Assembly: GCA_965232255.1 (NCBI GenBank)
Contig: OZ246962.1
Coordinates: 3,038,001 to 3,102,000, forward strand
Direction of reading: 5' to 3'
DNA from: Endozoicomonas sp965232255
GTDB taxonomy: Bacteria > Pseudomonadota > Gammaproteobacteria > Pseudomonadales > Endozoicomonadaceae
DNA length: 64,000 nucleotides
Below, one piece after another: positions 19,610 through 28,902 of the stretch (within the stretch, counting starts at the first letter, position 1; each line of letters begins with the position of its first letter). Below the pieces are notes generated by a model. That model was not told the origin of the DNA and did no database searches. It saw nothing but the letters and a program-made list of their open reading frames with translations. The translations under genes and the position numbers were made by a program.

Positions 19610-20547
19610 AGGTTGTGATCGTAGCCAAGGCTTTTCAGAGCGCGCTCGTCATCGGCCCAGCCAGCCTTGACCTTGACCCAGAGATTGAGCATCACTTTGG
19701 AGCCGAACATCTGTTCCATATCCTTGCGCGCCTCCTGCCCGATCTTTTTCAGCCGAGCTCCGTGCTCCCCGATCACGATAGCCTTCTGGCCATCGCGCTC
19801 CACCAGGATCAGGGCGCTGATGGTCAGCAGTGGACCTTTCGGACGCATCTCCTGTTTGAACTCTTCGATCTCCACGGTGATTTCATAGGGCAGCTCGTCA
19901 CCAAGCTGGCGCATCACTTTCTCCCGTACCAGCTCAGCGGCCAGAAAGCGTGAGCTGCGGTCAGTGAGTTGGTCTTCCGGGAAGTGGTGTACACCTTTGG
20001 GAATCAGCTGGTCAATCAGCTCTTCAAGCTCCTTCAGGTTATGACCGTATTGAGCAGAGATGGGTACTACAGCGTAGAAGTTCATTTTGGTCGCCAACAT
20101 TTCCAGATGGGGAATTAGTTGGCTTTTGTCTTTGATTTTATCCACCTTATTGACGACCAGGATAACCGGACAGTGGGCGTCTCGCACTTTGTCGAGCACC
20201 ATTTGGTCTTCTTCGGTCCAGGTAAGACGATCAACCACGAATATAATGGCATCAATGCCAGCCAGCGCACTAGTGGCCGCCTTGTTCATATAGCGGTTGA
20301 TGGCTTTTTTCTGCACTTTGTGCATGCCCGGAGTATCCACATACACAATCTGCACACCATGCTCAGTCTTGATGCCCAACACCTGGTGGCGAGTAGTCTG
20401 GGGACGACGAGAGGTAATGGACAGCTTCTGCCCCAGCAAATGGTTCAACAAGGTTGATTTGCCCACGTTGGGTCGGCCGACAATGGCTACATAGCCACAG
20501 CGGCTGGTGTCGTCCAGTTTATGAGGGAGATTTACATCGGATGTCAT
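19606..20547 (-). CDS. era: GTPase Era
   Basis: Era is an essential GTPase that binds the 3' end of 16S rRNA during 30S assembly. The 313-residue protein has G1 GRPNVGKST, G2 TTRHQ, G3 DTPGMH and G4 NKVD, followed by a C-terminal KH domain with VIGEHGARLKKIG. I chose the ATG at 20547; an in-frame GTG 12 nt upstream is possible. The rnc-era-recO order is canonical. Confidence 0.96.
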   Translation of the reverse strand: MTSDVNLPHKLDDTSRCGYVAIVGRPNVGKSTLLNHLLGQKLSITSRRPQTTRHQVLGIKTEHGVQIVYVDTPGMHKVQKKAINRYMNKAATSALAGIDAIIFVVDRLTWTEEDQMVLDKVRDAHCPVILVVNKVDKIKDKSQLIPHLEMLATKMNFYAVVPISAQYGHNLKELEELIDQLIPKGVHHFPEDQLTDRSSRFLAAELVREKVMRQLGDELPYEITVEIEEFKQEMRPKGPLLTISALILVERDGQKAIVIGEHGARLKKIGQEARKDMEQMFGSKVMLNLWVKVKAGWADDERALKSLGYDHNL

Positions 20548-20574
20548 TTTTGCTCTCACTGCGTACCAACACGC

Positions 20575-21261
20575 TTAATGGTCAACGCCTAACATCTTCA
20601 AGGCATTGCGGGCCGCCTGCTGTTCTGCGCCGCGACGACTGGATCCTTCCCCGGCAGCAGACTGACTCAGACAATCAACGGTACAAATCACCGTGAACTG
20701 CTGTTCGTGGGCCTCTCCCTGAATGGAGCTGACCTGATACTTGGGCAACGACTGCTGGCGAGCCTGCAAAAACTCCTGCAAGCGGGTTTTCGGGTCTTTG
20801 TTTTGCTCGTCCGTGGTCGTCAACTGTGCCAGACGGCTGGCGAACCAGCTACGGATACGATCATGACAAACGCCCATGCCGGCATCAAGATAAATAGCAC
20901 CGATAATGGCTTCAACCGCATCGGCAAGAATGGATTCACGACGAAAACCGCCGCTTTTCAATTCGCCGGAACCGAGCCGGAGAAAATCTCCCAGCTCAAA
21001 CTCGCGTCCCAGTTCCGCCAAAGTAGCACCGCGCACCATACGGGCACGCAAACGGCTTAACTGACCTTCGCGGGCATCGGCAAAACGCTCATAAAGCGCC
21101 TCGGCGATAACGAAATTGACGATGGAATCACCAAGAAACTCCAGGCGTTCATTGTTGCGACTGCCAAAGCTGCGATGAGTCAGTGCCAGCTCTAACAGTT
21201 TTGGGTCGGAAAATTCATGCCCCAGCTTTTTTTGTAGCCGGGCAAGTTGACAGTTTTTCAC
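20575..21261 (-). CDS. rnc: Ribonuclease III
   Basis: RNase III cuts double-stranded RNA, including rRNA precursors. The 228-residue protein has the catalytic signature NERLEFLGDS near residue 37, a second acidic site at DAVEAIIGAIYLD, and a C-terminal dsRNA-binding domain ending at AARNALKML. The GTG start overlaps the stop codon of the upstream DUF4845 gene by 4 nt (GTGA). Confidence 0.97.
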   Translation of the reverse strand: MKNCQLARLQKKLGHEFSDPKLLELALTHRSFGSRNNERLEFLGDSIVNFVIAEALYERFADAREGQLSRLRARMVRGATLAELGREFELGDFLRLGSGELKSGGFRRESILADAVEAIIGAIYLDAGMGVCHDRIRSWFASRLAQLTTTDEQNKDPKTRLQEFLQARQQSLPKYQVSSIQGEAHEQQFTVICTVDCLSQSAAGEGSSRRGAEQQAARNALKMLGVDH

Positions 21262-21632
21262 TGAGTACCAGCTTTCCAGTTATGTCCAAACGTCAATACC
21301 AGATCAACGTTGTAGAAAAAGTTAATTCGCCGCTCGTAGTTGATCATCACGGCCACTACGCCGTAATCACGGCCAACTATAATGGCATCGTCGTCGAGCT
21401 TGATCTTGCTCTGGCGCAGGCCGTGCTCAACCCACTCCCGTACTTCAGCCACAGTGGCGGTGTCGGAACCAACCCGTTCAGACAGTGACGAAACCACACT
21501 CTGGACAGCTCGATCATCCAGATAGTGTGGTGCCAGTTTGACCGCAAACGAGAACAGCAGACCGATAATCAGCAGGTTAAATAACCAGCCTACGACACCA
21601 TTGCCTTGCTGTCGTTTTTTCATGCCGTGCAT
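21258..21632 (-). CDS. DUF4845-family membrane protein
   Basis: This 124-residue protein has one N-terminal membrane segment (about residues 13-32, VVGWLFNLLIIGLLFSF) and a small alpha/beta periplasmic domain. Its position between lepB and rnc is conserved in gammaproteobacteria, and this family (DUF4845) is known mainly by that location. Function is unknown; a role beside signal peptidase or in envelope biogenesis is guesswork. Confidence 0.85.
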   Translation of the reverse strand: MHGMKKRQQGNGVVGWLFNLLIIGLLFSFAVKLAPHYLDDRAVQSVVSSLSERVGSDTATVAEVREWVEHGLRQSKIKLDDDAIIVGRDYGVVAVMINYERRINFFYNVDLVLTFGHNWKAGTQ

Positions 21633-21663
21633 AAGATTCCCTCCCTGGAATCGTTGTCAGAAT

Positions 21664-22470
21664 TTACTTGATTGCTCCATTATTCTTGAATCCCGGCAGC
21701 TGTGTCCAGTTAGGCCAGTGCATCCAGATGTAAACCGCCTTGCCGACGATATTTTCTTGCGGCACAAAGCCCCAGTAACGGCTGTCGTTGCTGCGGTCGC
21801 GGTTATCGCCCATCACGAAGTACATGCCCGCAGGCACTACCCACTCGCCTTCTGCCCGATAATCGTGGCTGTTCAGCTCCTTGCGTACCTGATAAACCTT
21901 ATCCTCTGCCCCTTCGTTGTAGAGGCGATAGGTGGATTGACCGTCGCTGAGCTGGGCCACGAATTCCTCAGGCACAGGCTGGCCATTTACGGTCAGTTGT
22001 TTGTCTACGTAACGTACCACATCACCGGGCAGGCCAATCACTCGCTTGATAAAGTTAATATGCTCCTGACCGGGCTGCTTGAACACCATGACATCGCCGC
22101 GCTCTGGCTCACCAACAGCGAGAATTTTGGTGCCAGTCACTGGCAGACGCAGACCGTAGTCGTATTTGTTCACCAGAATAAAATCACCAACTTCCAGCGT
22201 CGGGATCATGGAGCCCGAAGGAATCTGAAACGGCTCAAACAGAAACGAGCGAATGACCAGCACAAACAGCAGCACTGGAAAAATCGACTTGGATGTTTCG
22301 ACGATAGATGGCTCTTTAATCACCTTGGCCACCATTTCTTCATCCGCAGTATCAGCAAGACGAGCGACAGCCGCCTTACGTCTGGGCAACAGAAACAGTC
22401 GATCAATCAGAGCAATAATGCCGGTGATAAACACCGCCAGTACCAGTAGCAGTGGAAAGTTAAAATCCAT
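21664..22470 (-). CDS. lepB: Signal peptidase I
   Basis: LepB removes signal peptides from exported proteins at the periplasmic face. The 268-residue protein has two N-terminal membrane segments (about residues 6-24 and 63-80). The catalytic Ser lies in PSGSMIPTL and the Lys in the conserved box before the GDNRDRSNDSRYWG motif. It is encoded 25 bp downstream of lepA, the usual lepA-lepB pair. Confidence 0.96.
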   Translation of the reverse strand: MDFNFPLLLVLAVFITGIIALIDRLFLLPRRKAAVARLADTADEEMVAKVIKEPSIVETSKSIFPVLLFVLVIRSFLFEPFQIPSGSMIPTLEVGDFILVNKYDYGLRLPVTGTKILAVGEPERGDVMVFKQPGQEHINFIKRVIGLPGDVVRYVDKQLTVNGQPVPEEFVAQLSDGQSTYRLYNEGAEDKVYQVRKELNSHDYRAEGEWVVPAGMYFVMGDNRDRSNDSRYWGFVPQENIVGKAVYIWMHWPNWTQLPGFKNNGAIK

Positions 22471-22495
22471 GGCTGTGTTCCTGAAACCTGTTTTA

Positions 22496-24295
22496 TTACT
22501 TGTCGACCTTCAGAACGGCCAGGAAAGCCTCTTGTGGAATTTCCACGCGCCCCACCTGTTTCATCCGTTTCTTACCGGCTTTCTGTTTTTCCAACAACTT
22601 GCGCTTACGACTGACGTCGCCACCGTAACATTTGGCGGTCACGTTCTTTCTCAGCGCCTTGACTGTAGTCCGGGCAATGATCTGACCGCCGATGGCAGCC
22701 TGAATGGCCACATCAAACATCTGACGATGGATGATCTCTTTCATCTTCTCAGTCAGCACCCGACCACGGGAAACGGAGTGATCCTTATGGACAATCACGG
22801 CCAGGGCATCAACCTTCTCACCGTTGATCAGAATATCCACCCGCACCATTTTGGCCGCTTCAAAGCGATCAAACGAGTAATCGAGTGATGCAAATCCCCT
22901 GCTCACCGACTTCAGACGGTCGAAGAAATCCAGGACCACTTCATTCATGGGGATATCATAGGTCAGCGCGACCTGCCCACCGGTGAACTGCATGTCTTTC
23001 TGTACGCCACGCTTTTCGACACACAAAGAGATGACATTACCAAGGTATTCCTGCGGCACCAGAATATTGGCCCGGGCAATGGGCTCACGGATTTCATTGA
23101 CGCCGGCTGGATCAGGCAAACGAGAGGGGTTGTCTACCTCCACCACAGTGCCGTTTTTCATATGACACTCATAAATTACCGTCGGCGCAGTGGTGATCAG
23201 GTCAAGATCATACTCACGCTCCAATCGTTCCTGAATGATCTCCATGTGCAGCATGCCCAAAAAGCCGCAGCGAAAACCGAAGCCCAATGCGTCACTGCTC
23301 TCAGGCTCGTAAAACAGTGAGGCATCGTTCAGGCTTAGCTTTTCCAGGGCATCGCGGAAATCTTCAAAATCATCGGCACTGACCGGGAACAGCCCGGCAT
23401 ACACTTGCGGCTTGACGTGTTTGAAACCAGGCAGCGGGTCCACGTCACGGGTTTTCAGATGTGTCAGGGTATCGCCGACGGGCGCACCATGAATGTCCTT
23501 GATGCCGGCTACCACATAACCGACTTCGCCTGCCTTGAGAGTACCGGTCGGCGTGCGTTTGGGGGTGAATATACCCACATCGTCCACTACATAAGATTGC
23601 CCGGTGGATTTAACGACAATCTTCTCACCTTTTTTCAAGGTGCCGTTTTTCACCCGTACCAGGGAGATAACACCGAGGTAGTTGTCGAACCAGGAGTCGA
23701 TGATCAATGCCTGCAACGGGTCATCCACATTGCCTTCCGGTGCCGGAATGGTGGTCACCAGTCGTTCAAGAACATCCTCGATGCCCAGGCCACTCTTGGC
23801 TGAGCAGCGCACGGCGTCAGTGGCGTCAATGCCGATGATCTCCTCAATTTCCTGGGCGACACGATCGGGTTCAGCCTGGGGCAGATCCATCTTGTTCAGC
23901 ACCGGCATTACCTCAAGACCCTGCTCGATGGCGGTGTAGCAGTTAGCCACCGACTGCGCCTCAACACCCTGGGCAGCGTCCACCACCAGCAACGCGCCTT
24001 CGCAGGCGGCCAGAGAGCGGGATACTTCGTAGGAGAAGTCGACATGCCCTGGAGTGTCGATGAAATTCAGCTGATAGATGGTGCCGTCTTTGGCGTGGTA
24101 ATCCAGAGTGACGCTTTGAGCCTTGATGGTGATTCCACGCTCGCGTTCAAGCTCCATGGAATCAAGCACCTGAGCCTGCATTTCACGATCACTGAGGCCA
24201 CCGCAGGTTTGAATAAAACGATCCGCCAGGGTCGATTTGCCATGGTCAATATGGGCAATGATGGAAAAATTCCTGATTCGACGAAGGTCACTCAC
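22496..24295 (-). CDS. lepA: Elongation factor 4 (LepA)
   Basis: LepA is a translational GTPase related to EF-G that acts on ribosomes at initiation or back-translocation. The 599-residue protein has G1 AHIDHGKST, G2 RERGITIKA, G3 DTPGH and G4 NKMD, EF-G-like domains II, III and V, and the LepA-specific C-terminal domain ending in KRKLLEKQKAGKKRMK. It heads the lepA-lepB-DUF4845-rnc-era-recO-pdxJ-acpS run. Confidence 0.97.
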   Translation of the reverse strand: MSDLRRIRNFSIIAHIDHGKSTLADRFIQTCGGLSDREMQAQVLDSMELERERGITIKAQSVTLDYHAKDGTIYQLNFIDTPGHVDFSYEVSRSLAACEGALLVVDAAQGVEAQSVANCYTAIEQGLEVMPVLNKMDLPQAEPDRVAQEIEEIIGIDATDAVRCSAKSGLGIEDVLERLVTTIPAPEGNVDDPLQALIIDSWFDNYLGVISLVRVKNGTLKKGEKIVVKSTGQSYVVDDVGIFTPKRTPTGTLKAGEVGYVVAGIKDIHGAPVGDTLTHLKTRDVDPLPGFKHVKPQVYAGLFPVSADDFEDFRDALEKLSLNDASLFYEPESSDALGFGFRCGFLGMLHMEIIQERLEREYDLDLITTAPTVIYECHMKNGTVVEVDNPSRLPDPAGVNEIREPIARANILVPQEYLGNVISLCVEKRGVQKDMQFTGGQVALTYDIPMNEVVLDFFDRLKSVSRGFASLDYSFDRFEAAKMVRVDILINGEKVDALAVIVHKDHSVSRGRVLTEKMKEIIHRQMFDVAIQAAIGGQIIARTTVKALRKNVTAKCYGGDVSRKRKLLEKQKAGKKRMKQVGRVEIPQEAFLAVLKVDK

Positions 24296-24322
24296 GATAG
24301 CATCACTATTAATCGTACTACG

Positions 24323-24352
24323 AAAAAAAATGTCCCCGCATTAAGCGGGGAC
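24323..24352 (-). terminator. Rho-independent terminator after mucD
   Basis: On the minus strand an 8-bp GC-rich stem (GTCCCCGC/GCGGGGAC, 5-nt loop) is followed by A and eight T residues. It ends the rpoE-rse-mucD transcript before lepA. Confidence 0.85.
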
Positions 24353-24535
24353 CGTCTTGGCCTGAAGAGTTGGCCGGCAGATCAAACCGACTCCAGATCG
24401 GCATGGGTTGTGCCCACGCAACTTGTGAACATTTTTCGTTAGCGGCTCACAAGTGTCTGATCTGCTGCAAATAATTGCACTCCATTCTATATCATGTGCG
24501 CACAGTACTCCATTACCACATACCTCGACAATGGA

Positions 24536-25978
24536 TTACCCCGGCAGACGGAAGGTAATGTAGCCTGAGTTACCACCACGAATTACTCGCATGGCGATGG
24601 AACGTCCCTTGGGCAACTTGGCAACCACACTGTTGAATTCCGCCACAGACGTCACTCGACGGTTATCCAGATCAGTGATCACATCGCCCTGGCGCAGACC
24701 GATGGAACGCCCGGTACCGCGATCGACACCAATCACCACCAACCCCTCAACATCTTGATCAAGGCGCAGTTTGTTGCGGTAGTTATCATCCAGTACTGCC
24801 ACCTGTACGCCCAGAGGGTTTTTGTCATCAATGACATTGGAACTGCCTCTTTCTGTCGTTGAACCCTCATCCGGTAACTGACCGACCACCACGGTGGTCG
24901 TCATCTGCTTGCCATCGCGAATATACTCCACGGTGGCTTTTTCACCAGGCGCCACAACACCCACTGTCATGGGCAACATGCCCGATCTGTCAATTACCGT
25001 GTTGTTGAAGCGAATGATGATGTCGCCCGGGTGCAACTTGGCTTTATCCGCCGGGCCACCGGGAACGACGCTACTGATCAGGGCACCCATGGGCTTTTTC
25101 AAACCGAACGATTCGGCCAGGTCACGGTCAACATCCTGAATAGACACGCCGAGCCAACCCCGGGTAACGTGGCCTTTCTCTTTCAGTTGTTCTACGGCCC
25201 AGGCGGCGTGCTCCACCGGGATGGCGAACGATAATCCCATAAAGCCGCCGGAACGGGTAAAAATCTGCGAATTAATTCCGATCACCTCGCCATCCATATT
25301 CAGCAATGGGCCTCCGGAATTACCCGGATTTATGGGAACATCGGTCTGAATAAAGGGCACATAAGAGTCGCTGGGCAGACTGCGATTCAGCGCACTGACA
25401 ATCCCCTTGGTGATGGAGTATTCAAAATTGAACGGAGAACCGATGGCAGCCACCCATTGGCCCGGTTCAACGTTGCTTGTATCGGCGAGTTTTACCACCG
25501 GCAATGGGTGGTTACTTTCGATCTTCAGCAACGCCAGGTCGGAACGTTTGTCCGCACCCACCACTTTGGCCGGCAATTCGCTGCGATCAAAGAGTCTGAC
25601 AATGATCTGATCAGCGCCATCAATAACATGGTTATTGGTTAGAATGTAACCATCTTTGGAAATAATAAAGCCGGAGCCGAGGGACATTGGCCGGGCGCGA
25701 CCGCCGCTGCCGTCGTCTTCTGGCAGCGGTATGCCAAAGTAGCGACGAAATATCTCAGGCAATTCCTCACCGCCAGGCCCATAGATTTGCTGTCGACCCT
25801 GGGGCTTTGCCAGCGTACTGATATTGACCACCGCCGGGGAAACCTGTTTGAACAACCCGGTAAAGTTGGGCAAACCTACCTCGTCGGCTACTGCATTGGC
25901 CACCGTCATGTAAAACAAAAACAGGGAGAATCCGACGCTATAAAAAGACTTTTGGCAAAGAAAAAGTACCCTACTCAT
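24536..25978 (-). CDS. mucD: Periplasmic serine protease MucD/DegP
   Basis: This is a DegP/HtrA-family periplasmic protease and chaperone for misfolded envelope proteins. The 480-residue product has an N-terminal signal sequence, a trypsin-like domain with His in TNNHVIDG, Asp in RSDLALL and the catalytic Ser in PGNSGGP, then two PDZ domains (about 270-360 and 385-475). I chose the ATG at 25978, 11 nt after AGGAG; a GTG at 25990 overlapping the rseC stop is too close to that signal. Being the last gene of the rpoE operon is the Pseudomonas algU-mucABCD arrangement. Confidence 0.94.
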   Translation of the reverse strand: MSRVLFLCQKSFYSVGFSLFLFYMTVANAVADEVGLPNFTGLFKQVSPAVVNISTLAKPQGRQQIYGPGGEELPEIFRRYFGIPLPEDDGSGGRARPMSLGSGFIISKDGYILTNNHVIDGADQIIVRLFDRSELPAKVVGADKRSDLALLKIESNHPLPVVKLADTSNVEPGQWVAAIGSPFNFEYSITKGIVSALNRSLPSDSYVPFIQTDVPINPGNSGGPLLNMDGEVIGINSQIFTRSGGFMGLSFAIPVEHAAWAVEQLKEKGHVTRGWLGVSIQDVDRDLAESFGLKKPMGALISSVVPGGPADKAKLHPGDIIIRFNNTVIDRSGMLPMTVGVVAPGEKATVEYIRDGKQMTTTVVVGQLPDEGSTTERGSSNVIDDKNPLGVQVAVLDDNYRNKLRLDQDVEGLVVIGVDRGTGRSIGLRQGDVITDLDNRRVTSVAEFNSVVAKLPKGRSIAMRVIRGGNSGYITFRLPG

Positions 25979-25986
25979 AAAGATGA

Positions 25987-26466
25987 TCACTCCTGTTTCT
26001 GATCATTGATAGATGAGAAGACGCTTTCAGACGGTAATACACTTACCACTTCAACACGACACATATCAGCGGATTTTTTGCTGATCACACGTACCACAAC
26101 GAAACCACCGAATAGCAATAGCGCTGCTGCCAAAAAAAGTAACCAGTCAGGAGCACCCACCAGCGACAACAGCCAAATGCCGGTCATCATCAACAAAAGG
26201 GGAACAAGATAAATCAGAAAAGAAGCTTTCAATAATGAGCTTTCGGCCACACCAAGAACTACCCGATCGCCTTTGTGCAACATCCGGGAGCTGGCCACCT
26301 TGATGTATGCAAGGGATGGATCACGACGGGCCGAATGGTACTGTTCAACAAGACGTTGACCACAACCACTCTTACCAGCACAACTTGAGCAAGCGGACTG
26401 CCGGAGGGTTTCTACCCAGGCGCCGTCGTGCTCAACAGCAACCACCCGCCCCTGCTCTTTTATCAT
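25987..26466 (-). CDS. rseC: RseC/MucC-family regulator of sigma-E activity
   Basis: RseC-family proteins are inner-membrane modulators of sigma-E signalling, also linked to redox control. The 159-residue protein has an N-terminal Cys cluster (CSSCAGKSGC, about residues 26-35) and two membrane helices (about 82-102 and 108-126). It sits between rseB and mucD in the operon. Confidence 0.92.
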   Translation of the reverse strand: MIKEQGRVVAVEHDGAWVETLRQSACSSCAGKSGCGQRLVEQYHSARRDPSLAYIKVASSRMLHKGDRVVLGVAESSLLKASFLIYLVPLLLMMTGIWLLSLVGAPDWLLFLAAALLLFGGFVVVRVISKKSADMCRVEVVSVLPSESVFSSINDQKQE

Positions 26467-26552
26467 ATTCCTACAAACCTGATGTCCATCGGTAAAGAAA
26501 TAATAAAAGAGATTCCAGCCTGCTCGTCCAGTAATATTACTTGATCATTACA

Positions 26553-27545
26553 TCAAGATGCCGTCGGCAGGGGCCTGACGGAAATCGCTACACGTTCGGC
26601 CGTACCGAGAGGAATATCACCCACCACAGTGACATGGAAGTACTGATCACCTTCCCGATAAATTTTGGCCACGGCAGACAGTGCACCGATTTTTTCCGAG
26701 GCCTGATTGAGCACGCCTGTTTCGTCAGGTTCGACGAACACAGTGAAACTGGCGATACCATCGGAGAATGTCAGGGAGTCAACGGCGGCTTTGCTAACCG
26801 GCGATAGGCGAACAGCCCTGTTTTGCTGAACAAACCCTTCGGGCAACCAGCCCGTCTCCCACTGCGGAGCGGCTGGCTCTGGTTGACTACTGACCGCAGG
26901 AGGGGCAGCAGTAGTGGTATCAGTCGGTCGCTGCGCGAGCAGCGCCTGGGTATCATCAGACAACTGACCAACATCCAAAGAGGTAAACTGCAAACGCTCA
27001 ATAATCTTGCCCTGATTGTCAACCAGCTCAGACTTGAGCAACAGCGACGACTGTCGGTCCAGCCATAGCTGGTAGCCATAACGGAACCTGTCTTTGGGCA
27101 GCACCAGCAGCAGGAATGCTTCGCGCCCGGCAACGCGGTCAATGCCAACAAGCTTCAGATCGTAATAATCGCCCGATACACCCGACTGGAACCGATCCAC
27201 AACCGGCATAAGCGGACTATGCTGGAACTGGGTAACATCTCCGTCATGACGGGAGAGAAGTAGCTCGTTGCCGGCGCGGATAACTTCGCGGGGAGCACCG
27301 TCAAGATAGGCAATCCGTTCACTCTCAGGTCGATCCTGCTCGCCGGCCTGGTGGATGACGCTCAATGTCTCGAGCCGGCCACCCTGCTGATAGACAAACT
27401 CTCCCTGATAGTTGAGACCCTGGGCTGAATCGGCCATTTGTGCCAACAGGCTCTGGGCATCTGGCGAATTCGCTGCCGACAAGGCGCCGCTGGCAAACAG
27501 ACTAAGCGCCAGCCATTTTCCGGTAATCCATTGCATTGGTTTCAT
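26553..27545 (-). CDS. rseB: Sigma-E regulatory protein RseB/MucB
   Basis: RseB is a periplasmic protein that binds RseA and shields it from site-1 proteolysis until it senses off-pathway lipoprotein or LPS. The 330-residue protein has a signal peptide (cleavage near ALSAA), a large LolA-like domain and a smaller C-terminal domain joined by a Thr/Ala/Pro-rich linker (about 205-225). I chose the ATG at 27545, just past the rseA stop; an earlier ATG would overlap rseA. Confidence 0.93.
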   Translation of the reverse strand: MKPMQWITGKWLALSLFASGALSAANSPDAQSLLAQMADSAQGLNYQGEFVYQQGGRLETLSVIHQAGEQDRPESERIAYLDGAPREVIRAGNELLLSRHDGDVTQFQHSPLMPVVDRFQSGVSGDYYDLKLVGIDRVAGREAFLLLVLPKDRFRYGYQLWLDRQSSLLLKSELVDNQGKIIERLQFTSLDVGQLSDDTQALLAQRPTDTTTAAPPAVSSQPEPAAPQWETGWLPEGFVQQNRAVRLSPVSKAAVDSLTFSDGIASFTVFVEPDETGVLNQASEKIGALSAVAKIYREGDQYFHVTVVGDIPLGTAERVAISVRPLPTAS

Positions 27546-27549
27546 ACGC

Positions 27550-28245
27550 TTACTGGTTATCAAAACTGGTCAATCGAGCGAATGACAAAATACTCTGAGC
27601 ACCACCCATGGCGGACAGTTCGGCATGCTGGAGGGCGTAAGCCCGAAAACGCTCCTGAGTTGCCCGGTTGGCCAAACTCTGGGCATAGGCCAGCTGCTCT
27701 GGGGTAATATTATCGCGCGACCCGGTATGGTTACTGGCACGAATACCGGCGGCACCGTAGCCGCTCGACCCCGTCTGTGCCAACTGAACTGGCTGGGTCA
27801 ATACGGCCGGTTCATGCACCGCCACCAGCGGTGCTTCCTGAGTCAGGTTGCTGGTGCGCACGCCTATAATGACCGCCGCAGCGACGGAGGCAGCCAGCGC
27901 CATTTTGCCCAACGAAGCCCAGAAGCGCTGGGCAAAGTGGCCAGAGCGGGTGCCTGCGGCGTCTTTTGATTGTGCTGGCTGTGCTAGCTGCGTCGGAGCA
28001 CTCGCCTCCTGCTCGTCCTGCTCAATGGCAGCCATGACGCCTCGGGAAATATCAACACCGGCGTACTTGTTGGTTTTGCCGCGCACGGCATCACCAATCA
28101 GCTGGTAGCGCCCGGCCAGTGAACGCAAAGACTTATCGTTGTTGATACCCGCCAGCACACGGCGCAACTCCAGGTCGCTGGCCTGGCCGTCCAGAGCCAC
28201 TGACAGCGACTCTTTCAACTGTTCCCTGGCACTCTTATCACTCAT
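27550..28245 (-). CDS. rseA: Anti-sigma-E factor RseA/MucA
   Basis: RseA is a single-pass inner-membrane anti-sigma factor that holds sigma-E until regulated proteolysis. The 231-residue protein has an N-terminal cytoplasmic sigma-binding domain (MSDKSAREQLKESLS onward), one membrane segment (about residues 117-136, MALAASVAAAVIIGV) and a periplasmic domain. I chose the ATG at 28245. The region around it is a 19-bp tandem duplication, so a second ATGAGTGATA lies 19 nt upstream and opens a short overlapping frame. Confidence 0.93.
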   Translation of the reverse strand: MSDKSAREQLKESLSVALDGQASDLELRRVLAGINNDKSLRSLAGRYQLIGDAVRGKTNKYAGVDISRGVMAAIEQDEQEASAPTQLAQPAQSKDAAGTRSGHFAQRFWASLGKMALAASVAAAVIIGVRTSNLTQEAPLVAVHEPAVLTQPVQLAQTGSSGYGAAGIRASNHTGSRDNITPEQLAYAQSLANRATQERFRAYALQHAELSAMGGAQSILSFARLTSFDNQ

Positions 28246-28273
28246 AGCGAAACCTATCACTCATAGCGAAACC
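28236..28273 (-). repeat. 19-bp perfect tandem duplication spanning the rseA start
   Basis: Positions 28236-28254 and 28255-28273 are identical 19-mers. Each copy contains ATGAGTGATA on the minus strand. The downstream copy supplies the rseA start (28245); the upstream copy opens an 8-codon frame (28264 to 28238) whose stop TGA lies within the first codons of rseA. This could affect rseA translation. The duplication is seen; the effect is inferred. Confidence 0.9.
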
Positions 28274-28317
28274 CCTGCTGATCACGCCGACGACAAATGA
28301 CGTTCATAAAATCTTGT

Positions 28318-28902
28318 TTAACTGCGTCCCAGCAGTGGCCTGATCTCACGATCAATGGCTTCCCGTGCCCGGAAAATTCTGGACCGGACCGTGCCCACCG
28401 GACAATCCATAACATCGGCAATCTCTTCATAGCTCAACCCGTCGAACTCCCTTAGCATCACCGCTGTGCGCAACTCATCAGGCAGTCGCTGAATAACATC
28501 GTGGATGACTTGTTCAATTTGATCACAGTAAAGATTACGTTCGGGGGTATCAACAACTCTTAACGTTGTTGCCGTTTCCAGAAAATCGGCATCGTGAACA
28601 TCAATGTCCGACTCTGGCAGTCTACGCCCCTTTGATACCAAATGGTTTTTGGCAGTGTTGACCGCAATGCGATACAGCCAGGTATAGAAAGAACTGTCAC
28701 CACGAAACTTGTCTAATGCCCGAAAGGCTTTTATAAAAGCCTCCTGCGTAACATCCTGAACTTCCTGAAAGTCATTGATGTAACCACCGACAAGACCCAG
28801 AATGCGATGCTGGTATTTGATAACCAGAACATCGTAGGCTCTCTTGTCACCCTGCTTTACACGATCAACCAACTGCTGATCTGAGTCTGGACTATCGACC
28901 AT
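28318..28902 (-). CDS. rpoE: RNA polymerase sigma-E factor (RpoE/AlgU)
   Basis: This ECF sigma factor directs envelope-stress transcription. The 194-residue protein is close to E. coli RpoE and Pseudomonas AlgU. It has region 2 with QEVQDVTQEAFIKAFRAL and FYTWLYRIAVN, and region 4 with LREFDGLSYEEIADVM and GTVRSRIFRARE. It heads the rpoE-rseA-rseB-rseC-mucD operon, whose later genes control its activity. A sigma-E-type promoter lies about 85 bp upstream. Confidence 0.97.
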   Translation of the reverse strand: MVDSPDSDQQLVDRVKQGDKRAYDVLVIKYQHRILGLVGGYINDFQEVQDVTQEAFIKAFRALDKFRGDSSFYTWLYRIAVNTAKNHLVSKGRRLPESDIDVHDADFLETATTLRVVDTPERNLYCDQIEQVIHDVIQRLPDELRTAVMLREFDGLSYEEIADVMDCPVGTVRSRIFRAREAIDREIRPLLGRS

